From positions 14,683-78,682 of the forward strand of contig NZ_LMFA01000007.1 of the NCBI RefSeq assembly GCF_001426565.1: a stretch of DNA of 64,000 nt. Reading direction: 5' to 3'. Below, in pieces: positions 1 to 9,974 of this stretch. Origin of the DNA: Rhizobium sp. Root482 (GTDB lineage: Bacteria; Pseudomonadota; Alphaproteobacteria; Rhizobiales; Rhizobiaceae). Position 1 is the first letter of the stretch, and every line of letters begins with the position of its first letter. A program made the translations under genes and the position numbers. A model generated the notes under the pieces. It did no database searches, had not been told where the DNA came from, and saw nothing but the letters and a program-made list of their open reading frames with translations.

Positions 1-283
1 TCATCCTACGATAGAGGATGGCTGTGGCGTCATCGCCCTGTTCCTCGATGTGCAGAATCTTCTTCTCTGTCGACAACGGCTGTTCACCGGCGTCGCGACG
101 GGCCTTGAACTCCGCAAACATCTCCTCCTTGGAAAACCGGGCGATCGTGCCTTCCGGCGTGAGGACAAGAAATCCAAGATTTTCGGTGTACAGGCTCTCC
201 ATCTCCTCCATTCGGTAATTGCTGCCGGTTTCTGCCAGGCGGTTGATGAAGGCGACGATTTCGGGATTATGTGACTGTTGCAT
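1..283 (-). CDS. NTF2/SnoaL-like small protein (3' end outside window)
   Basis: The first 94 codons are in the window and the gene runs off the left edge. The start at 283 is chosen because AAAGAG sits just upstream and because it lies 13 bp after the stop of the dehydrogenase gene, so the two are probably co-transcribed. The visible part has an amphipathic N-terminal helix (FINRLAET), a short acidic stretch (MEEMESLY) and beta strands (LGFLVLTPEG), consistent with an NTF2-like/SnoaL fold, a family that includes small cyclases, isomerases and binding proteins. No catalytic residue can be assigned because the C-terminus is missing. The family call is an inference from fold-like pattern only. 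Confidence 0.6.
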   Translation of the reverse strand, partial: MQQSHNPEIVAFINRLAETGSNYRMEEMESLYTENLGFLVLTPEGTIARFSKEEMFAEFKARRDAGEQPLSTEKKILHIEEQGDDATAILYRRM

Positions 284-296
284 CTCTTTATTACTT

Positions 297-1046
297 TCAA
301 GCCAGGGACATGCCGCCATCAACATGCAGTTCCACGCCATTGACGAAACTGCCGGCCTCGGAAGCGAGGAAGAGAGCGGCGTGCGCCAGTTCCTCGGGCT
401 GTCCGAGACGGCCAGCCGGGATGATGGAGGCCATGTGATCCTCAAGAGCCGGGCGATCGGCGTCCGAAATCCCAAGTTTGCCGAGGATGGCAGTATCCAC
501 CGGCCCTGGGCTCAAAATGTTGACGCGGATCTTTCTGGGCTTGAACTCGATCGCCCAATTCTTCGCAAATGCGGCGATCGCGGCCTTGGAGCCTGCATAG
601 ACGGTGTGATTCGGCAGGACCTTTGTCGCGGCGAGCGAACTCGTGATAATGATATTGCCGCCATCGCGGATCAGCGGCTCCATCGTTTGCACGCCAAAAA
701 ACACACCGCGCGTATTGGTCGCGAAATGCCTGTCGTAGTCCTCCGGCGTGACGTTCCCGGAAGCGGTGAGATTGATGACGCCGGCATTGGCCATGTAGGT
801 ATCCAGCCTGCCAAACCGGCTCGTCACTATCTCTGCAAGCCGCTGGTGGTGTTCGAGGTCGGCAACGTCGCCGACAACGCCCATGGCGCCATTTCCGATT
901 TCGGCCACCGCCTGATCGACAATATCCTGCCGTCGACCCGTGATGACGACATGCGCGCCTTCTTTTGCAAACAGACGCGCAGTTTCCTTTCCGATGCCGC
1001 TGTTGCCGCCGGTGATCACGGCGACCTTGTCCTTCAGGTATTGCAT
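297..1046 (-). CDS. Short-chain dehydrogenase/reductase (classical SDR)
   Basis: This 249-residue protein is the usual length of a classical SDR, an NAD(P)-dependent cytosolic oxidoreductase. The cofactor motif TGGNSGIG is near residues 12-19, the structural NAG motif is in the middle, and the catalytic Ser and YxxxK (YAGSK) follow. The C-terminus GVELHVDGGMSLA is typical of the family. GGAGA lies 6 bases before the ATG. The gene is divergent from a LysR-type regulator at 1143, the usual arrangement of a regulator and its target. The substrate cannot be read from the sequence. The NTF2-like gene downstream is probably in the same operon. Confidence 0.93.
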   Translation of the reverse strand: MQYLKDKVAVITGGNSGIGKETARLFAKEGAHVVITGRRQDIVDQAVAEIGNGAMGVVGDVADLEHHQRLAEIVTSRFGRLDTYMANAGVINLTASGNVTPEDYDRHFATNTRGVFFGVQTMEPLIRDGGNIIITSSLAATKVLPNHTVYAGSKAAIAAFAKNWAIEFKPRKIRVNILSPGPVDTAILGKLGISDADRPALEDHMASIIPAGRLGQPEELAHAALFLASEAGSFVNGVELHVDGGMSLA

Positions 1047-1142
1047 TGTTTATCTCCATTTTCTGATGAAGCTGAGATAAACGCGAGCGCCTTGCACCAT
1101 TAGATCGAAGTCAGGCACATGAGCTGTGCCGGGGAGATGCAA

Positions 1143-2039
1143 ATGCCAAATCTATTGGGTGAGACATCGGGTTTGATGGCATTTGTGCGAACCGTGGAAG
1201 CCGGATCCTTCAGCGCCGCCGCACGCGATCTGAACACGACGCCATCGGCTGTCTCGAAGAGCATAGGTCGGCTGGAGAAAAAAATTGGAACGCGACTCTT
1301 TCTCCGCTCCACCCGTGCACTCACCCTCACCCAGGACGGTCAGGTTTTTTTCGATCGTGTGGGACCGCTCTTGCGGGACCTCGATTCCAGCGACGAAGCG
1401 ATCGGGTCACAGGCTGCACCGTCCGGGAGGCTGCGCATCAGCATGCCGGGAGAACTGGCACCATTGCTGCTGCCTGGCCTGTTTGACCGTTTTGCAGACG
1501 CCTATCCGGCGCTGCATCTCGATATCGGATTGACGGACCGCCTGGTCGATCTGATCAGGGAAGACTATGATGTCGTTTTGCGCGTCGGAGATCCAACACA
1601 AGGCGATCTCATTGTGCGCCCTCTGGCAGACCTGCCAATGACCGTGGTCGCATCTCCGTCTTTCCGGAAGCGTTGGGGCATGCCGACGTCCGCCGAAGCG
1701 CTGGCGGATGTACCGTTCGCCCGATTTACGTCGGGCGGCGTGGTAACCTCTCTGCGTCTGGCCGACGGACGGACGTTCACGCCTTCAGGGCGCATCGACT
1801 GTGACTCCGGTGCGGCGTTAATCTACGCCGCGCGCAGTGGACTTGGGGCGGCCTTTCTCCTGAAATGCCTGGTGGCACGCGAACTGAATGACGGCAGCTT
1901 GCTCAGCCTCGCACCAGAAATCGCCTTTCCCAGACTGCCCTTCAACGCTCTGCACGCCTTCGGCCGCACCGTGCCCTTGCGGGTAAAGCTGTTCTGCGAC
2001 TTCATGGCTGGCGAAGCCAAGGCCATAGCCGCGATGTGA
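1143..2039 (+). CDS. LysR-family transcriptional regulator
   Basis: The protein has an N-terminal winged-helix domain (about residues 6-65, with SFSAAARDLNTTPSAVSKSI as the helix-turn-helix) and a C-terminal effector-binding domain of the CrgA/DhcR-like LysR subgroup. The total of about 298 residues is normal. I prefer the ATG at 1143 because GGGGAG at 1131-1136 is 6 bases away; in-frame ATGs at 1119 and 1137 are less well placed. It is divergent from the SDR gene, which it probably controls; the 96-bp spacer should hold both promoters. The inducer is unknown. Confidence 0.92.
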   Translation: MPNLLGETSGLMAFVRTVEAGSFSAAARDLNTTPSAVSKSIGRLEKKIGTRLFLRSTRALTLTQDGQVFFDRVGPLLRDLDSSDEAIGSQAAPSGRLRISMPGELAPLLLPGLFDRFADAYPALHLDIGLTDRLVDLIREDYDVVLRVGDPTQGDLIVRPLADLPMTVVASPSFRKRWGMPTSAEALADVPFARFTSGGVVTSLRLADGRTFTPSGRIDCDSGAALIYAARSGLGAAFLLKCLVARELNDGSLLSLAPEIAFPRLPFNALHAFGRTVPLRVKLFCDFMAGEAKAIAAM

Positions 2040-2120
2040 GCCACAAGCGTCCCGGACCAGGCTCCTTTCGCCTGCGACCTTCAGGCATAGGCTTACGGGC
2101 CGGCTGCAGGGGGATAACAC

Positions 2121-2486
2121 TCAATTGTCGCGCAGGACGTCGCCAACGGCGGTGAGCAGGGCCTGCCCATCGCAGGGTTTGCGAAAAAAGCCGTCCGCGC
2201 GTTGGGCGCGACTCTGATCAGCGATCTCATGACGACCGGTAATCAGGAACACCGGAAGCTCTGGATATTTCTCCTTCACCACGTCACGGAGTTCGAAGCC
2301 ATCGATGCCGGGCAGCCCGATATCGGTTATGAGCACATCCACGCCTGACAATCCGCTTGCGAGCAGCAATCCCCCGGCCGAAAAGCTGCGAACAGCATAT
2401 CCGGCAGATTCCAGCAGTTCCTCCAACGATCCGAGCACGATCGGGTCGTCATCGACGATTGCCACGACAGGTATCTTCTTGCTCAT
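2121..2486 (-). CDS. Stand-alone receiver-domain protein (single-domain response regulator)
   Basis: The protein is a 121-residue receiver domain with no output domain. The acidic pocket (VDDD) is near residues 11-14, the phosphoacceptor Asp is about residue 55 (LITDIGLPG), and a KP motif is near the end. GGGAGGGAG precedes the ATG at 2486, so an in-frame upstream extension to 2579 is unlikely. It lies downstream of the large PAS kinase on the same strand and is probably its partner or a phosphate sink. It closely resembles the C-terminal receiver of the fusion protein at 18805-19824, which sits beside the paralogous kinase. Confidence 0.88.
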   Translation of the reverse strand: MSKKIPVVAIVDDDPIVLGSLEELLESAGYAVRSFSAGGLLLASGLSGVDVLITDIGLPGIDGFELRDVVKEKYPELPVFLITGRHEIADQSRAQRADGFFRKPCDGQALLTAVGDVLRDN

Positions 2487-2791
2487 GCTCTGCTCCCTCC
2501 CGCCTGGTGCGGGTGAGTTTCTAGACTTTGTAACGCCATTATCCCTTGCATAACGCTCCGTGCGCAGATTTTGCTGCATTAACGAGTTGATTTTCGCATT
2601 TCGAAATGAGGCGGGACGTGTGGATTGCGCTCCACATCGGGCTCAGCGCCTTCTTCTCACGCAGTAATATGCCCACGCTGTGCACTGATAGGTACGGGTG
2701 CGGCACAATCCCGTTCTTGATACTGTCGGACCGTCGCGTAGCTGGACGGAGTATCCGGACAAGTGCGTGGTTTACGCTGAGCACGCACTGA
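2487..2791. other. Intergenic stretch between kinase and receiver genes
   Basis: About 305 bp separate the kinase stop from the receiver start. No convincing coding sequence or RNA gene is visible. At the paralogous locus (18805-22844) the kinase overlaps a FixJ-type regulator here, so this gap marks where an output-domain regulator is absent. It may hold a separate promoter for the receiver gene. Confidence 0.5.
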
Positions 2792-5700
2792 CTAATGGTC
2801 ATCATGGGCCGACTGCGTTTCTGCCGGCAAGGTAAACACGAATGTCGCTCCCTGCGGTTCGTTTTGCTCGGTCCATAGCTGCCCGCCGTGTGCTTCCACG
2901 ATTGACCGACAAATCGCGAGCCCCATACCCATGCCTTGCTCTTTGGTCGTAAAAAATGGCTCGAATATCTTATCGGGAAATTTGACGCCTCGGCCAAAAT
3001 CGCTGATTTCTATTCGGATCATATTTTCCTCCTGGCGCGCGCTTAACTGCAGAACTTTGTCATGCGAGACGGCGGCCATCGCATCCATACCGTTGCGGAT
3101 GAGGTTCACCAGCACCTGCTGTATCTGAACACGATCGAACACGACGAGCCGAAGACTGTTCTCGACGTCGACATCCATGCGTATCCGCCGCCGTCGGCCC
3201 TCCTCTGCCATCAAATCGCGCGCCTCGGCGACAACGTCCTCAAGCGTTGTGCAATTCCTTGTGTCGGTGGATCGTTTAAATAACGCGCGCATATGACTGA
3301 CGACGTCGGCAGCCAGGTTTGCACTATGAATGATACGCTCCAGCGTCTTTTGCGCCCTTCCGAGATTGGGCGGCTCGGCTGTCAGCCAACGCTGGCAAGC
3401 GCTCGAATAATTCATAACGGCCGACAAAGGCTGATTAACCTCATGCGCAATCGATGCTGAAAGCTCGGCAAGACTGGCGGCCTGATTTGCGCGAGCGAGA
3501 CTGTCCTGTGCCAGGCGTAGATTTTCCTGCGCTCGCACCTCGGCGTCGATGTCAAGGCAGATGACGTTCCATTGCACGATGGCGCCATCGGCGTTTCGCA
3601 TCGGCGCGGCTCGCGTCTCCACCCAACGGTATTCACCATCGAAGCGCCGCAAACGATGTCTTCGCGCATAGGGTTCGCCGGTGGACAACGAATGGCCGTA
3701 ATGTTCCTTGACGCCAGCGACATCATCGGGATGAACGCCGGCGTCAAGGGTTCCGTTCAGGCGTGTTTTTCCCGCGCTGTCCAAATCCACAAGCTCATAG
3801 CCGAGGAATTCACGAAGCTGCTGGCTGCGATAGACCGGCTCGCCAGCGGGTGCCGCGCAATAGATCATTGCCGGCAGCGTTTCGACCAATTGCCAGAGAA
3901 AACGTTCTCTTTCGCGTAGGGCCTCCTGCGCTCGCATTTCGTCTTCGATATCGATTGAAGCAATATACCATTGCACAATCGCGCCATGCGCATCACGCAG
4001 CGGTTGTGCACGTGCCTCGATCCAGCGATAGACGCCATCTCTATCGCGCCGCCGAAACCGGTTCACGAAAGGTTGGCCGGTCGCAAATCCGTTGGATGCT
4101 CTCTGAAACATTATCGGAAAATCTTCAGGGTGAGCGACGTCCTCAGCCAGTGCATCGAAGTCATCGATGTGCGCCATCGGTACACCGACTTGCTCCAGAT
4201 ATCGCTTGCTGGTGTAGGTCATCTTGCCCGAAGGCGCAAAGCTCAGGATATTGATGGGAACCGCATCGATCATTTGCTCCAGTTGCCGCTTGCTTTGGCG
4301 CAGCGCGTCTTCGGCCTGCAACTGGTCGTCAATGTCGTGGCATAGGCCGTACCACTGAAGGATACATCCGCTTTCATCCCGCAACGGTTCCGCGCGACCC
4401 AGCATCCAGCGATAGACACCGTCAGCGCGACGCAGGCGATAGTTCAGGGAGAATGCCTCCCCCGTTGCGAAGGAGTGGTTGAGAGCTTCCGCCAGATGGA
4501 TCGCATCATCAGGATGAACCACGGCTGCAATGGCGGCAGCAAGTCCACTCACTCTCGGCCCATCGTAATCTCCGACGTTCAAACCGAAATACTCGACCAT
4601 GCGTTTGCTGAAGAAGACCGGCTCGCCGTCTGGCGTTAGCCGCCACAGCAGGCTCGGAACCATATCGACAAGCTGCGAAAACTCCCTTTCCCGGCTGCGC
4701 AATGCTTCCTCGGCCTTTTTGCGCTCGGTAATGTCGATAAAGCCGACCAGGCTCTTGTCGGCGACGGCGCCTGGGCGGGCGGTCGTGAACAGGACGTCGA
4801 TGACGCTGCCGTCCATTCGTGCCACTTTGGTTTCTTCCTGGAAGACCTCCTCTCCACGATAGCGTGCTTCGATGGAACGACGTATCGTAGCCATGCCCGG
4901 CTGCCAGTAGCGGGTAATTGGTGTCAGCATTTCTTCCGCGCTGTCTGCGCCGAACATTTCAATGGTGTGCCGGTTAACCTCTTCAACCTCCAGAGCCTCG
5001 ACCGCGCGCACCAGAAACTCGGGGTGTTCATCGATATAGGTTTCGAGTTCCGCCACGCCCTGCGCCCGCAGTTCCTTAAAGAGAGGAACGAGCTTGCTGG
5101 CGTCTATCTGGGTAAGGCCTATCGGCATATAGTGAAACAGGTCACGATATCGACGCTCGCTCATGCGCAAGGCCTCTTGCGCCGTCACCAGGTCGTCGAT
5201 GTCGAGGCAAACGCCATACCACTGAACGATCCGTCCTGCCGGGTCGCACAGAGGCTCCAAGCGCCCCTCGGTCCATCGATGGCTGCCATCGGAGCGGCGC
5301 TGACGATACTTCATCGCAAAAGCAGTGCCTGTTTCGAACGAATGCGCGAGCGCGCGCTCGACCGTCTGCCTGTCGTCCGGGTGGACGTCGGCCAGGGACC
5401 GTGAGGCATCCGGCGCGGTCAAATCCTCCAAGGTGACTCCAACCGTGTCCAGAATCCGCTTGTTGATATAGGACGGCGTTCCTTCAGGCGTCGTGCTCCA
5501 GATTAGAGCGGGCACCGCATCGATCAGCTGCCGGAGTTGCCGTTCGCTTTCGCGCAAAGCGTCCTGCGCGCGCACCTCGTCATCGATGTCGATGGAAATG
5601 ACAAACCATTGCACAATCGCACCACGTTCGTCCCGCAGCGACTCCCCTCGACCGTCAACCCAACGGTAGATGCCGTCCGCATGACGCATTCGATACTTCA

Positions 5701-6880
5701 TAATATAGGGATCGCCGGTCGCGAGGGACTGCCGAACCTCTCTCAAGAGCTTAGGGGCATCGTCCGGATGAACAAACGTCTGAATGGCTGCCGCCAGCCG
5801 GCTCATGTCAGACTTATCCATCTGCGCCAGGTCGTTCAGTCCGAAGAAGTCGAGCAATCGCTTGTTAAAAAATGTCGGCTCGCCTTCGGGCGTCAGGCGT
5901 CTGATGTGGACAGGAACCATGTCCACGAGCTGGGAGAGTTCGCGCTCGCGTTCGCGTAATGTCTCGACGCTTTGATGCAATGCGAGCATCGCTTGTTGGT
6001 GCTGCCGGGATATGGCCGCCACGATAAGGGCCGAAAATGCCGAGATGGCCAGAAACAGCTGCAGCATGACTTGCCTTTGCCTCTGGGACTCGAGATCGCC
6101 GATAAACTGGCTATCCCCGGAGAGTGTCAGAGTCATGGTAATCATCGCGAGCAATGTCAAAGCGACGGCAGTGCCTCTGAACTCGAAGCGCACGGCCACC
6201 CAAAGAAGCGGAGGCATGACAATATAGGGTGTGGGCAGATAGCCGTCGGTCAAGCAAAGGGCAGCGATCGTCAGAAAAATCAAGCCCAGGACTGCGGCTT
6301 CCAACCACTGCACGGGAGAGAGCCGAGATTTGCTGCGCCAGTACTGAACCACCACCAGCGCCGGCGGCGCCACGAGCAAAATTCCAGTCGCATCTCCAAT
6401 CCAAAAGAGTGGCCATACAGCCATGAAGGTTTGTGACTTTACGCCGAACCAGGCAAGCGTAGCACTTCCCACCGTCGCGCTGATGAGCGGCGCAACGCCA
6501 GCGCCCAGTGCGACGAACGCGATAACCTCCTGCAGGCTTTCCAATCGAACCGAGCGTCCGCATGCCCGGTTGACGAGCCCTACACCGACAACCGCGCAAA
6601 GGGCGTTGCCGACATAAATCAGAAAGCCCGCAGGCAACGGACTATGGAACCAAGCGAATTGCGCAGACATCTCCGCCAGACAGCCCGCCAATATCCACCA
6701 CGGCCAACTGTATGGAGTTGTGAGAACAAGCGTCGCGAAGAAAATGCCACCCGGAGGCCAGATAGAAACAGTTATTCCTGGCACGATCGCAAGCGCCTGG
6801 GCGAAGCCACAGCCCAAGACATAGGCCATATAAAAGAGAGCCAGGTGCAAGAGTTTGGGACGATGCGACCAGACGATCAT
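2792..6880 (-). CDS. Membrane-bound hybrid-sensor-like histidine kinase: MASE1, six PAS/PAC repeats, HPK4-type kinase core
   Basis: The protein has about 1362 residues. Residues 1-300 form a multi-pass MASE1-like membrane sensor (many hydrophobic helices, the GG and PPG loops of the family). Six tandem PAS-PAC units follow (about 305-1130); most carry the linker signature of an arginine/glutamate-rich helix followed by QLVDMVP or QLIDAVP. The kinase core has the phosphoacceptor His in ASIAHEVNQPL (about residue 1140), the N box NLIRNGMDAM, and G boxes ISDFGRGV and MGMGLAI. This places it in the FixL-like HPK4 group. GGGAGGAA precedes the ATG at 6880. The third PAS is divergent. The probable partner is the single receiver at 2121-2486. 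The signal is unknown. Confidence 0.93.
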   Translation of the reverse strand: MIVWSHRPKLLHLALFYMAYVLGCGFAQALAIVPGITVSIWPPGGIFFATLVLTTPYSWPWWILAGCLAEMSAQFAWFHSPLPAGFLIYVGNALCAVVGVGLVNRACGRSVRLESLQEVIAFVALGAGVAPLISATVGSATLAWFGVKSQTFMAVWPLFWIGDATGILLVAPPALVVVQYWRSKSRLSPVQWLEAAVLGLIFLTIAALCLTDGYLPTPYIVMPPLLWVAVRFEFRGTAVALTLLAMITMTLTLSGDSQFIGDLESQRQRQVMLQLFLAISAFSALIVAAISRQHQQAMLALHQSVETLRERERELSQLVDMVPVHIRRLTPEGEPTFFNKRLLDFFGLNDLAQMDKSDMSRLAAAIQTFVHPDDAPKLLREVRQSLATGDPYIMKYRMRHADGIYRWVDGRGESLRDERGAIVQWFVISIDIDDEVRAQDALRESERQLRQLIDAVPALIWSTTPEGTPSYINKRILDTVGVTLEDLTAPDASRSLADVHPDDRQTVERALAHSFETGTAFAMKYRQRRSDGSHRWTEGRLEPLCDPAGRIVQWYGVCLDIDDLVTAQEALRMSERRYRDLFHYMPIGLTQIDASKLVPLFKELRAQGVAELETYIDEHPEFLVRAVEALEVEEVNRHTIEMFGADSAEEMLTPITRYWQPGMATIRRSIEARYRGEEVFQEETKVARMDGSVIDVLFTTARPGAVADKSLVGFIDITERKKAEEALRSREREFSQLVDMVPSLLWRLTPDGEPVFFSKRMVEYFGLNVGDYDGPRVSGLAAAIAAVVHPDDAIHLAEALNHSFATGEAFSLNYRLRRADGVYRWMLGRAEPLRDESGCILQWYGLCHDIDDQLQAEDALRQSKRQLEQMIDAVPINILSFAPSGKMTYTSKRYLEQVGVPMAHIDDFDALAEDVAHPEDFPIMFQRASNGFATGQPFVNRFRRRDRDGVYRWIEARAQPLRDAHGAIVQWYIASIDIEDEMRAQEALRERERFLWQLVETLPAMIYCAAPAGEPVYRSQQLREFLGYELVDLDSAGKTRLNGTLDAGVHPDDVAGVKEHYGHSLSTGEPYARRHRLRRFDGEYRWVETRAAPMRNADGAIVQWNVICLDIDAEVRAQENLRLAQDSLARANQAASLAELSASIAHEVNQPLSAVMNYSSACQRWLTAEPPNLGRAQKTLERIIHSANLAADVVSHMRALFKRSTDTRNCTTLEDVVAEARDLMAEEGRRRRIRMDVDVENSLRLVVFDRVQIQQVLVNLIRNGMDAMAAVSHDKVLQLSARQEENMIRIEISDFGRGVKFPDKIFEPFFTTKEQGMGMGLAICRSIVEAHGGQLWTEQNEPQGATFVFTLPAETQSAHDDH

Positions 6881-7495
6881 CGTTGATTCCTCCCGCAAGA
6901 CGTCACAAACCTGGTACGATGAACGCATGGCTTGATCGCCGCCAGACCTGCAGCGGGTCCCCTATTCACGTACGAGATCGATCCCATCATGCCATCGCTG
7001 TTGTGCAATTCCTGGCGAAGCCCAAAGGAGGCCGGTTTCCCCGACCGGCAGAATACTTGGGAACAAAGGGGCTGAATACCTGTTCTCAAGAATAGGTCTC
7101 GCGGCGTGGAAGAGCCGCTGTTCTCGATATGACGAAATCCACCGGGCCATTTTCACCGATCACGGCCGGAAGTGCGGCCATCCTCGCCGCCTCCCCAAGA
7201 CCGGCGCTGTGGAGATTTCATCAGCCTGTCCGAACCATTCGGTCCTCGCCCAGGCGGATACACCTATGTATAGTTCTCTCCCGTACAGACGAGGAATATG
7301 TTTCCTCTGTGGGCTCGCCACGCCGCCCAACAAACCGAGCCTATCTGCTCTTCGGTGCCTCCCCCTGCGCCGAACCGCGGATCATGCGATCCGCTGGAGG
7401 CCGCCCGCTGCCGTACGGGCGGCCTCGACCGCTACCATGACGCCTACATGCACCTGTCGCCGGCTGCTTGTAAGTCTGCGTCTCGCGGGAGCAAA
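6881..7495. other. Long intergenic region between kinase and channel genes
   Basis: About 615 bp without a supportable gene. It must hold the promoter of the kinase at its left end. At its right end are two tandem hairpins downstream of the channel gene. Short reading frames on both strands lack ribosome binding sites and family features. Confidence 0.5.
7377..7426 (-). terminator. Two tandem hairpins downstream of the channel gene
   Basis: A 7-bp stem at 7377-7394 (loop ATGC) and a perfect 11-bp GC-rich stem (7397-7407 pairing with 7416-7426, 8-nt loop) lie about 70 bp after the stop of the gene ending at 7496. There is no clear T-tract, so termination may be Rho-assisted or the structure may protect the 3' end. 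Confidence 0.45.
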
Positions 7496-8968
7496 TTAAT
7501 GACCGAACAGCGATCGGGTCTTATGCGCGATGGGCTCTTTTGCGGCCGGTGACGGATGAACATGATTGTCCGACACTTCGGAAGCAGCCTTGGGAAATCT
7601 TGACTCGAACTCTTCCGCAAGTTCCGGCCGAGAGCTGGTGAGGTCACGCAAGACATTCTCGTTGAAGATGCACAAGGTGACCTTCGTCAACGCGCATAAA
7701 CTGCCGTTTTCGGGCCGGCCGCCGAAAACGCCTCGGACGCCGAAGCAGTCACCGGGAGAAAGCCGCTCAATGTCGTTCCCGTCTCGGCGCCGGCATACGA
7801 TTCCTGCTTGTATGATCATCAGACTCGAGAGCGTTTCGCTCTCGTCCGCGATAAGCGCGCCGGCCGAAAACTGCCGCGTCGTTGCTCGACCAATCAGTGT
7901 TTGGCGTTCGCTTGCCGTTAATGTACCGAAACCGGGTACAGCTTGAAGAAGTTCCTGCGGCGATTGGAGCGTTGACCACCTATGTGGGCCGAAGGACATT
8001 CCGTCTGCAATCCAATTAGAACCGGTGGGCATGGCGAGCGCTACCCCATTTGCTCTGCAATGCCGGAAAACCAGATCGATGACCTCGTTGCGCGCAGCGG
8101 TGCGTTCACCGATCGTTGAGACATGAAAGAGCAGCAGCACATCTATTCCCATGGCATCCATGCCCTGGAGCGAAACCGTTGGCTGAAATTCCCGGGAGAT
8201 CAAGTTGCAACTCGACAACGCCAGACGCAGGATCTCCATCGATAAATTTGGTGGCTGGGTCAGTGCGATTCTTATCGAGAGTTCAAGCTGGTGCGCTTCG
8301 GTCGGGCGACTGAAATTTGTCAGGCCGAGCTTTGCGAGCACACTATTGGGGAGAACGATGAGATTGTGGGCCGACGTCAGAATGCTGGTCGATCGCCAGT
8401 TGCTGGCAGCGACCCTACCCTCCGTACCATCTCCCAACAAGATCCAGTCACCCAGAACGTAAGGGCGCCCTACCGTCAGTGCCAGACCCGAGAAAACGTC
8501 CGACAGAGTATTTTGTAACGCCAGGCCGAGGATGATAGCGAAGATGCCGGAGGTCGCGAGAAGTGTGCCGATCGGCACGCCGAAGACGAAAGCCATGATC
8601 GACAGCGAGGTACCGAGATAGATGACGGCGATCAGAAGATCTTGAATGAGCCTCGCCTCTCGCGGGCGTTTCTCCAAGACGATATAAATTCGCGTGAAGC
8701 CGATTGTTGCCCAGGCGAGATGCGTCCACCAGAGGGTCTTCGCGCCATCGACGAGAAACCGGTCCAGCTCATCCTCATGATTCCTCTCAAATCGAAAGGG
8801 TACGATTTGCGCCGCGGTAAGCAGGAGCGTCATTGCAGCGAAAAAGATGATCTGCACAACCAGCCGTGCATTAGGACGCGTTCGCCCCTGCAAATGCCAT
8901 GCGATAATGCCGGCCCATCCGAGAAAGTTCAACGCGAGCAGCGAGATGGGGGGAATCACCGTCACCAT
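7496..8968 (-). CDS. MscS-family channel with C-terminal cyclic-nucleotide-binding domain (bCNG type)
   Basis: The 490-residue inner-membrane protein has about four to five hydrophobic helices in residues 1-180. The pore-lining helix and beta domain are typical of MscS (GLALQNTLSDVFSGLAL, then RPYVLGDWI and a NSVLAKLGLTNFS-like segment). After residue 350 comes a CRP-like effector domain (FSAGALIADESETLSSLMII, then LSPGDCFG). This order matches the bacterial cyclic-nucleotide-gated MscS relatives, which respond to cyclic nucleotide more than to tension. A CCGGAG element lies 6 bases before the ATG. A class III cyclase at 28184 could supply the ligand, but that is inference. Confidence 0.88.
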   Translation of the reverse strand: MVTVIPPISLLALNFLGWAGIIAWHLQGRTRPNARLVVQIIFFAAMTLLLTAAQIVPFRFERNHEDELDRFLVDGAKTLWWTHLAWATIGFTRIYIVLEKRPREARLIQDLLIAVIYLGTSLSIMAFVFGVPIGTLLATSGIFAIILGLALQNTLSDVFSGLALTVGRPYVLGDWILLGDGTEGRVAASNWRSTSILTSAHNLIVLPNSVLAKLGLTNFSRPTEAHQLELSIRIALTQPPNLSMEILRLALSSCNLISREFQPTVSLQGMDAMGIDVLLLFHVSTIGERTAARNEVIDLVFRHCRANGVALAMPTGSNWIADGMSFGPHRWSTLQSPQELLQAVPGFGTLTASERQTLIGRATTRQFSAGALIADESETLSSLMIIQAGIVCRRRDGNDIERLSPGDCFGVRGVFGGRPENGSLCALTKVTLCIFNENVLRDLTSSRPELAEEFESRFPKAASEVSDNHVHPSPAAKEPIAHKTRSLFGH

Positions 8969-9281
8969 GGATGCTCCGGATTAGCGGCTTGCCGCAATAT
9001 GCGCGAAGGACGATCGCCTCGCGCCGGCGCGACCCCTGACGTGGCGGGAGTCGCCCAAAATTTCTGTAGTACTGCCAGGCGGGCGGCGAAAGCCAAACGA
9101 AAGTACAGCTTGTCACGGCAGCGAAGCCACAGGAACCGTCCTCGCCGGCAACAACCGGGGCGGCTGTCAGCATTTTTAGGCAAGCGCTGGAGACAAACGT
9201 TGGTTCTATAGCCAGTGCGGACACTTTCGATAGGATGTCACTTAGGAATTGTCGGGCCTTTAACCGTCTGGGGGTGATGCG
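8969..9281. other. Divergent promoter region, channel gene and FixJ-type regulator
   Basis: The 313 bp between two divergent starts contain no gene that I can support. Promoters for both flanking genes should lie here. No clear FixK or FNR box is visible. Confidence 0.45.
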
Positions 9282-9917
9282 ATGCCGGAATATCCGGAAG
9301 TGGCTGAACCACATAATACCGTCGCAGTGGTTCACATTATCGACGACGATGAACAGATCCGCTCGGCATTGCTCGAGTTGTTCGAGGCAGCAGGAATTCA
9401 GGCGGAGGCTTTCGTCGACACCACCGAGTTCAGTTGCCGGGCGAACCCGCAAGCCGCCGGTTGTCTTTTGCTCGATGTAAGGCTGCCGGGCGTCGGTGGT
9501 ATCGAGTTTCAAAAAAAGCTGTCCGAGGCGGGGGTCGACGTACCGATCGTTTTCATGACGGGCGATGGGGATATCGACACGAGCGTCTCCGCCATGAAAG
9601 CGGGTGCGATCGATTTCCTGCTGAAGCCATTCCTCGCGGACGACCTGCTTGAAGCTGTCACCGTGGCAATCGAGGAAGGCAGGAGGCAGCGCGAAATAGC
9701 ATCCCGGCGGAAACACGTTCTCGAATGCGAGGCAAGTCTTACCCCGCGTGAACGACAGGTGATGAAGTTTGTGACAGACGGCCTGATGAACAAGCAGGTC
9801 GCCTACGAGCTGGGGATCAGCGAGATCATGGTCAAGCTTCACCGCGGAAGCGCGATGAGAAAGATGCAAGCACGCTCCCTCAGCGATCTTGTGAGGAAAT
9901 CCATACTGCTTCAGTGA
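9282..9917 (+). CDS. FixJ/NarL-type two-component response regulator
   Basis: The protein has 211 residues. An N-terminal receiver (acidic DDDE pocket, phosphoacceptor Asp in LLLDVRLPG, KPF motif) is followed by a LuxR-type helix-turn-helix (LTPRERQVM, then NKQVAYELGISEIMVKLHR). It is one of four FixJ-like paralogues in the first 20 kb that share the NKQxAxxLGISE recognition segment, so they may have overlapping targets. It is a lone gene with no kinase beside it. GGGGGTGAT lies upstream of the ATG. Confidence 0.9.
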   Translation: MPEYPEVAEPHNTVAVVHIIDDDEQIRSALLELFEAAGIQAEAFVDTTEFSCRANPQAAGCLLLDVRLPGVGGIEFQKKLSEAGVDVPIVFMTGDGDIDTSVSAMKAGAIDFLLKPFLADDLLEAVTVAIEEGRRQREIASRRKHVLECEASLTPRERQVMKFVTDGLMNKQVAYELGISEIMVKLHRGSAMRKMQARSLSDLVRKSILLQ

Positions 9918-9974
9918 ATAGCAAGCGGGCAAAACAGGCACGATACACCCGGCCGAAATTTAAGAAGCCATCCG

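Noticed and set aside
219-1103. Long + strand reading frame opposite the short-chain dehydrogenase
   Set aside because: It is antisense to a complete SDR gene with all motifs; such frames are common in GC-rich DNA. No start signal.
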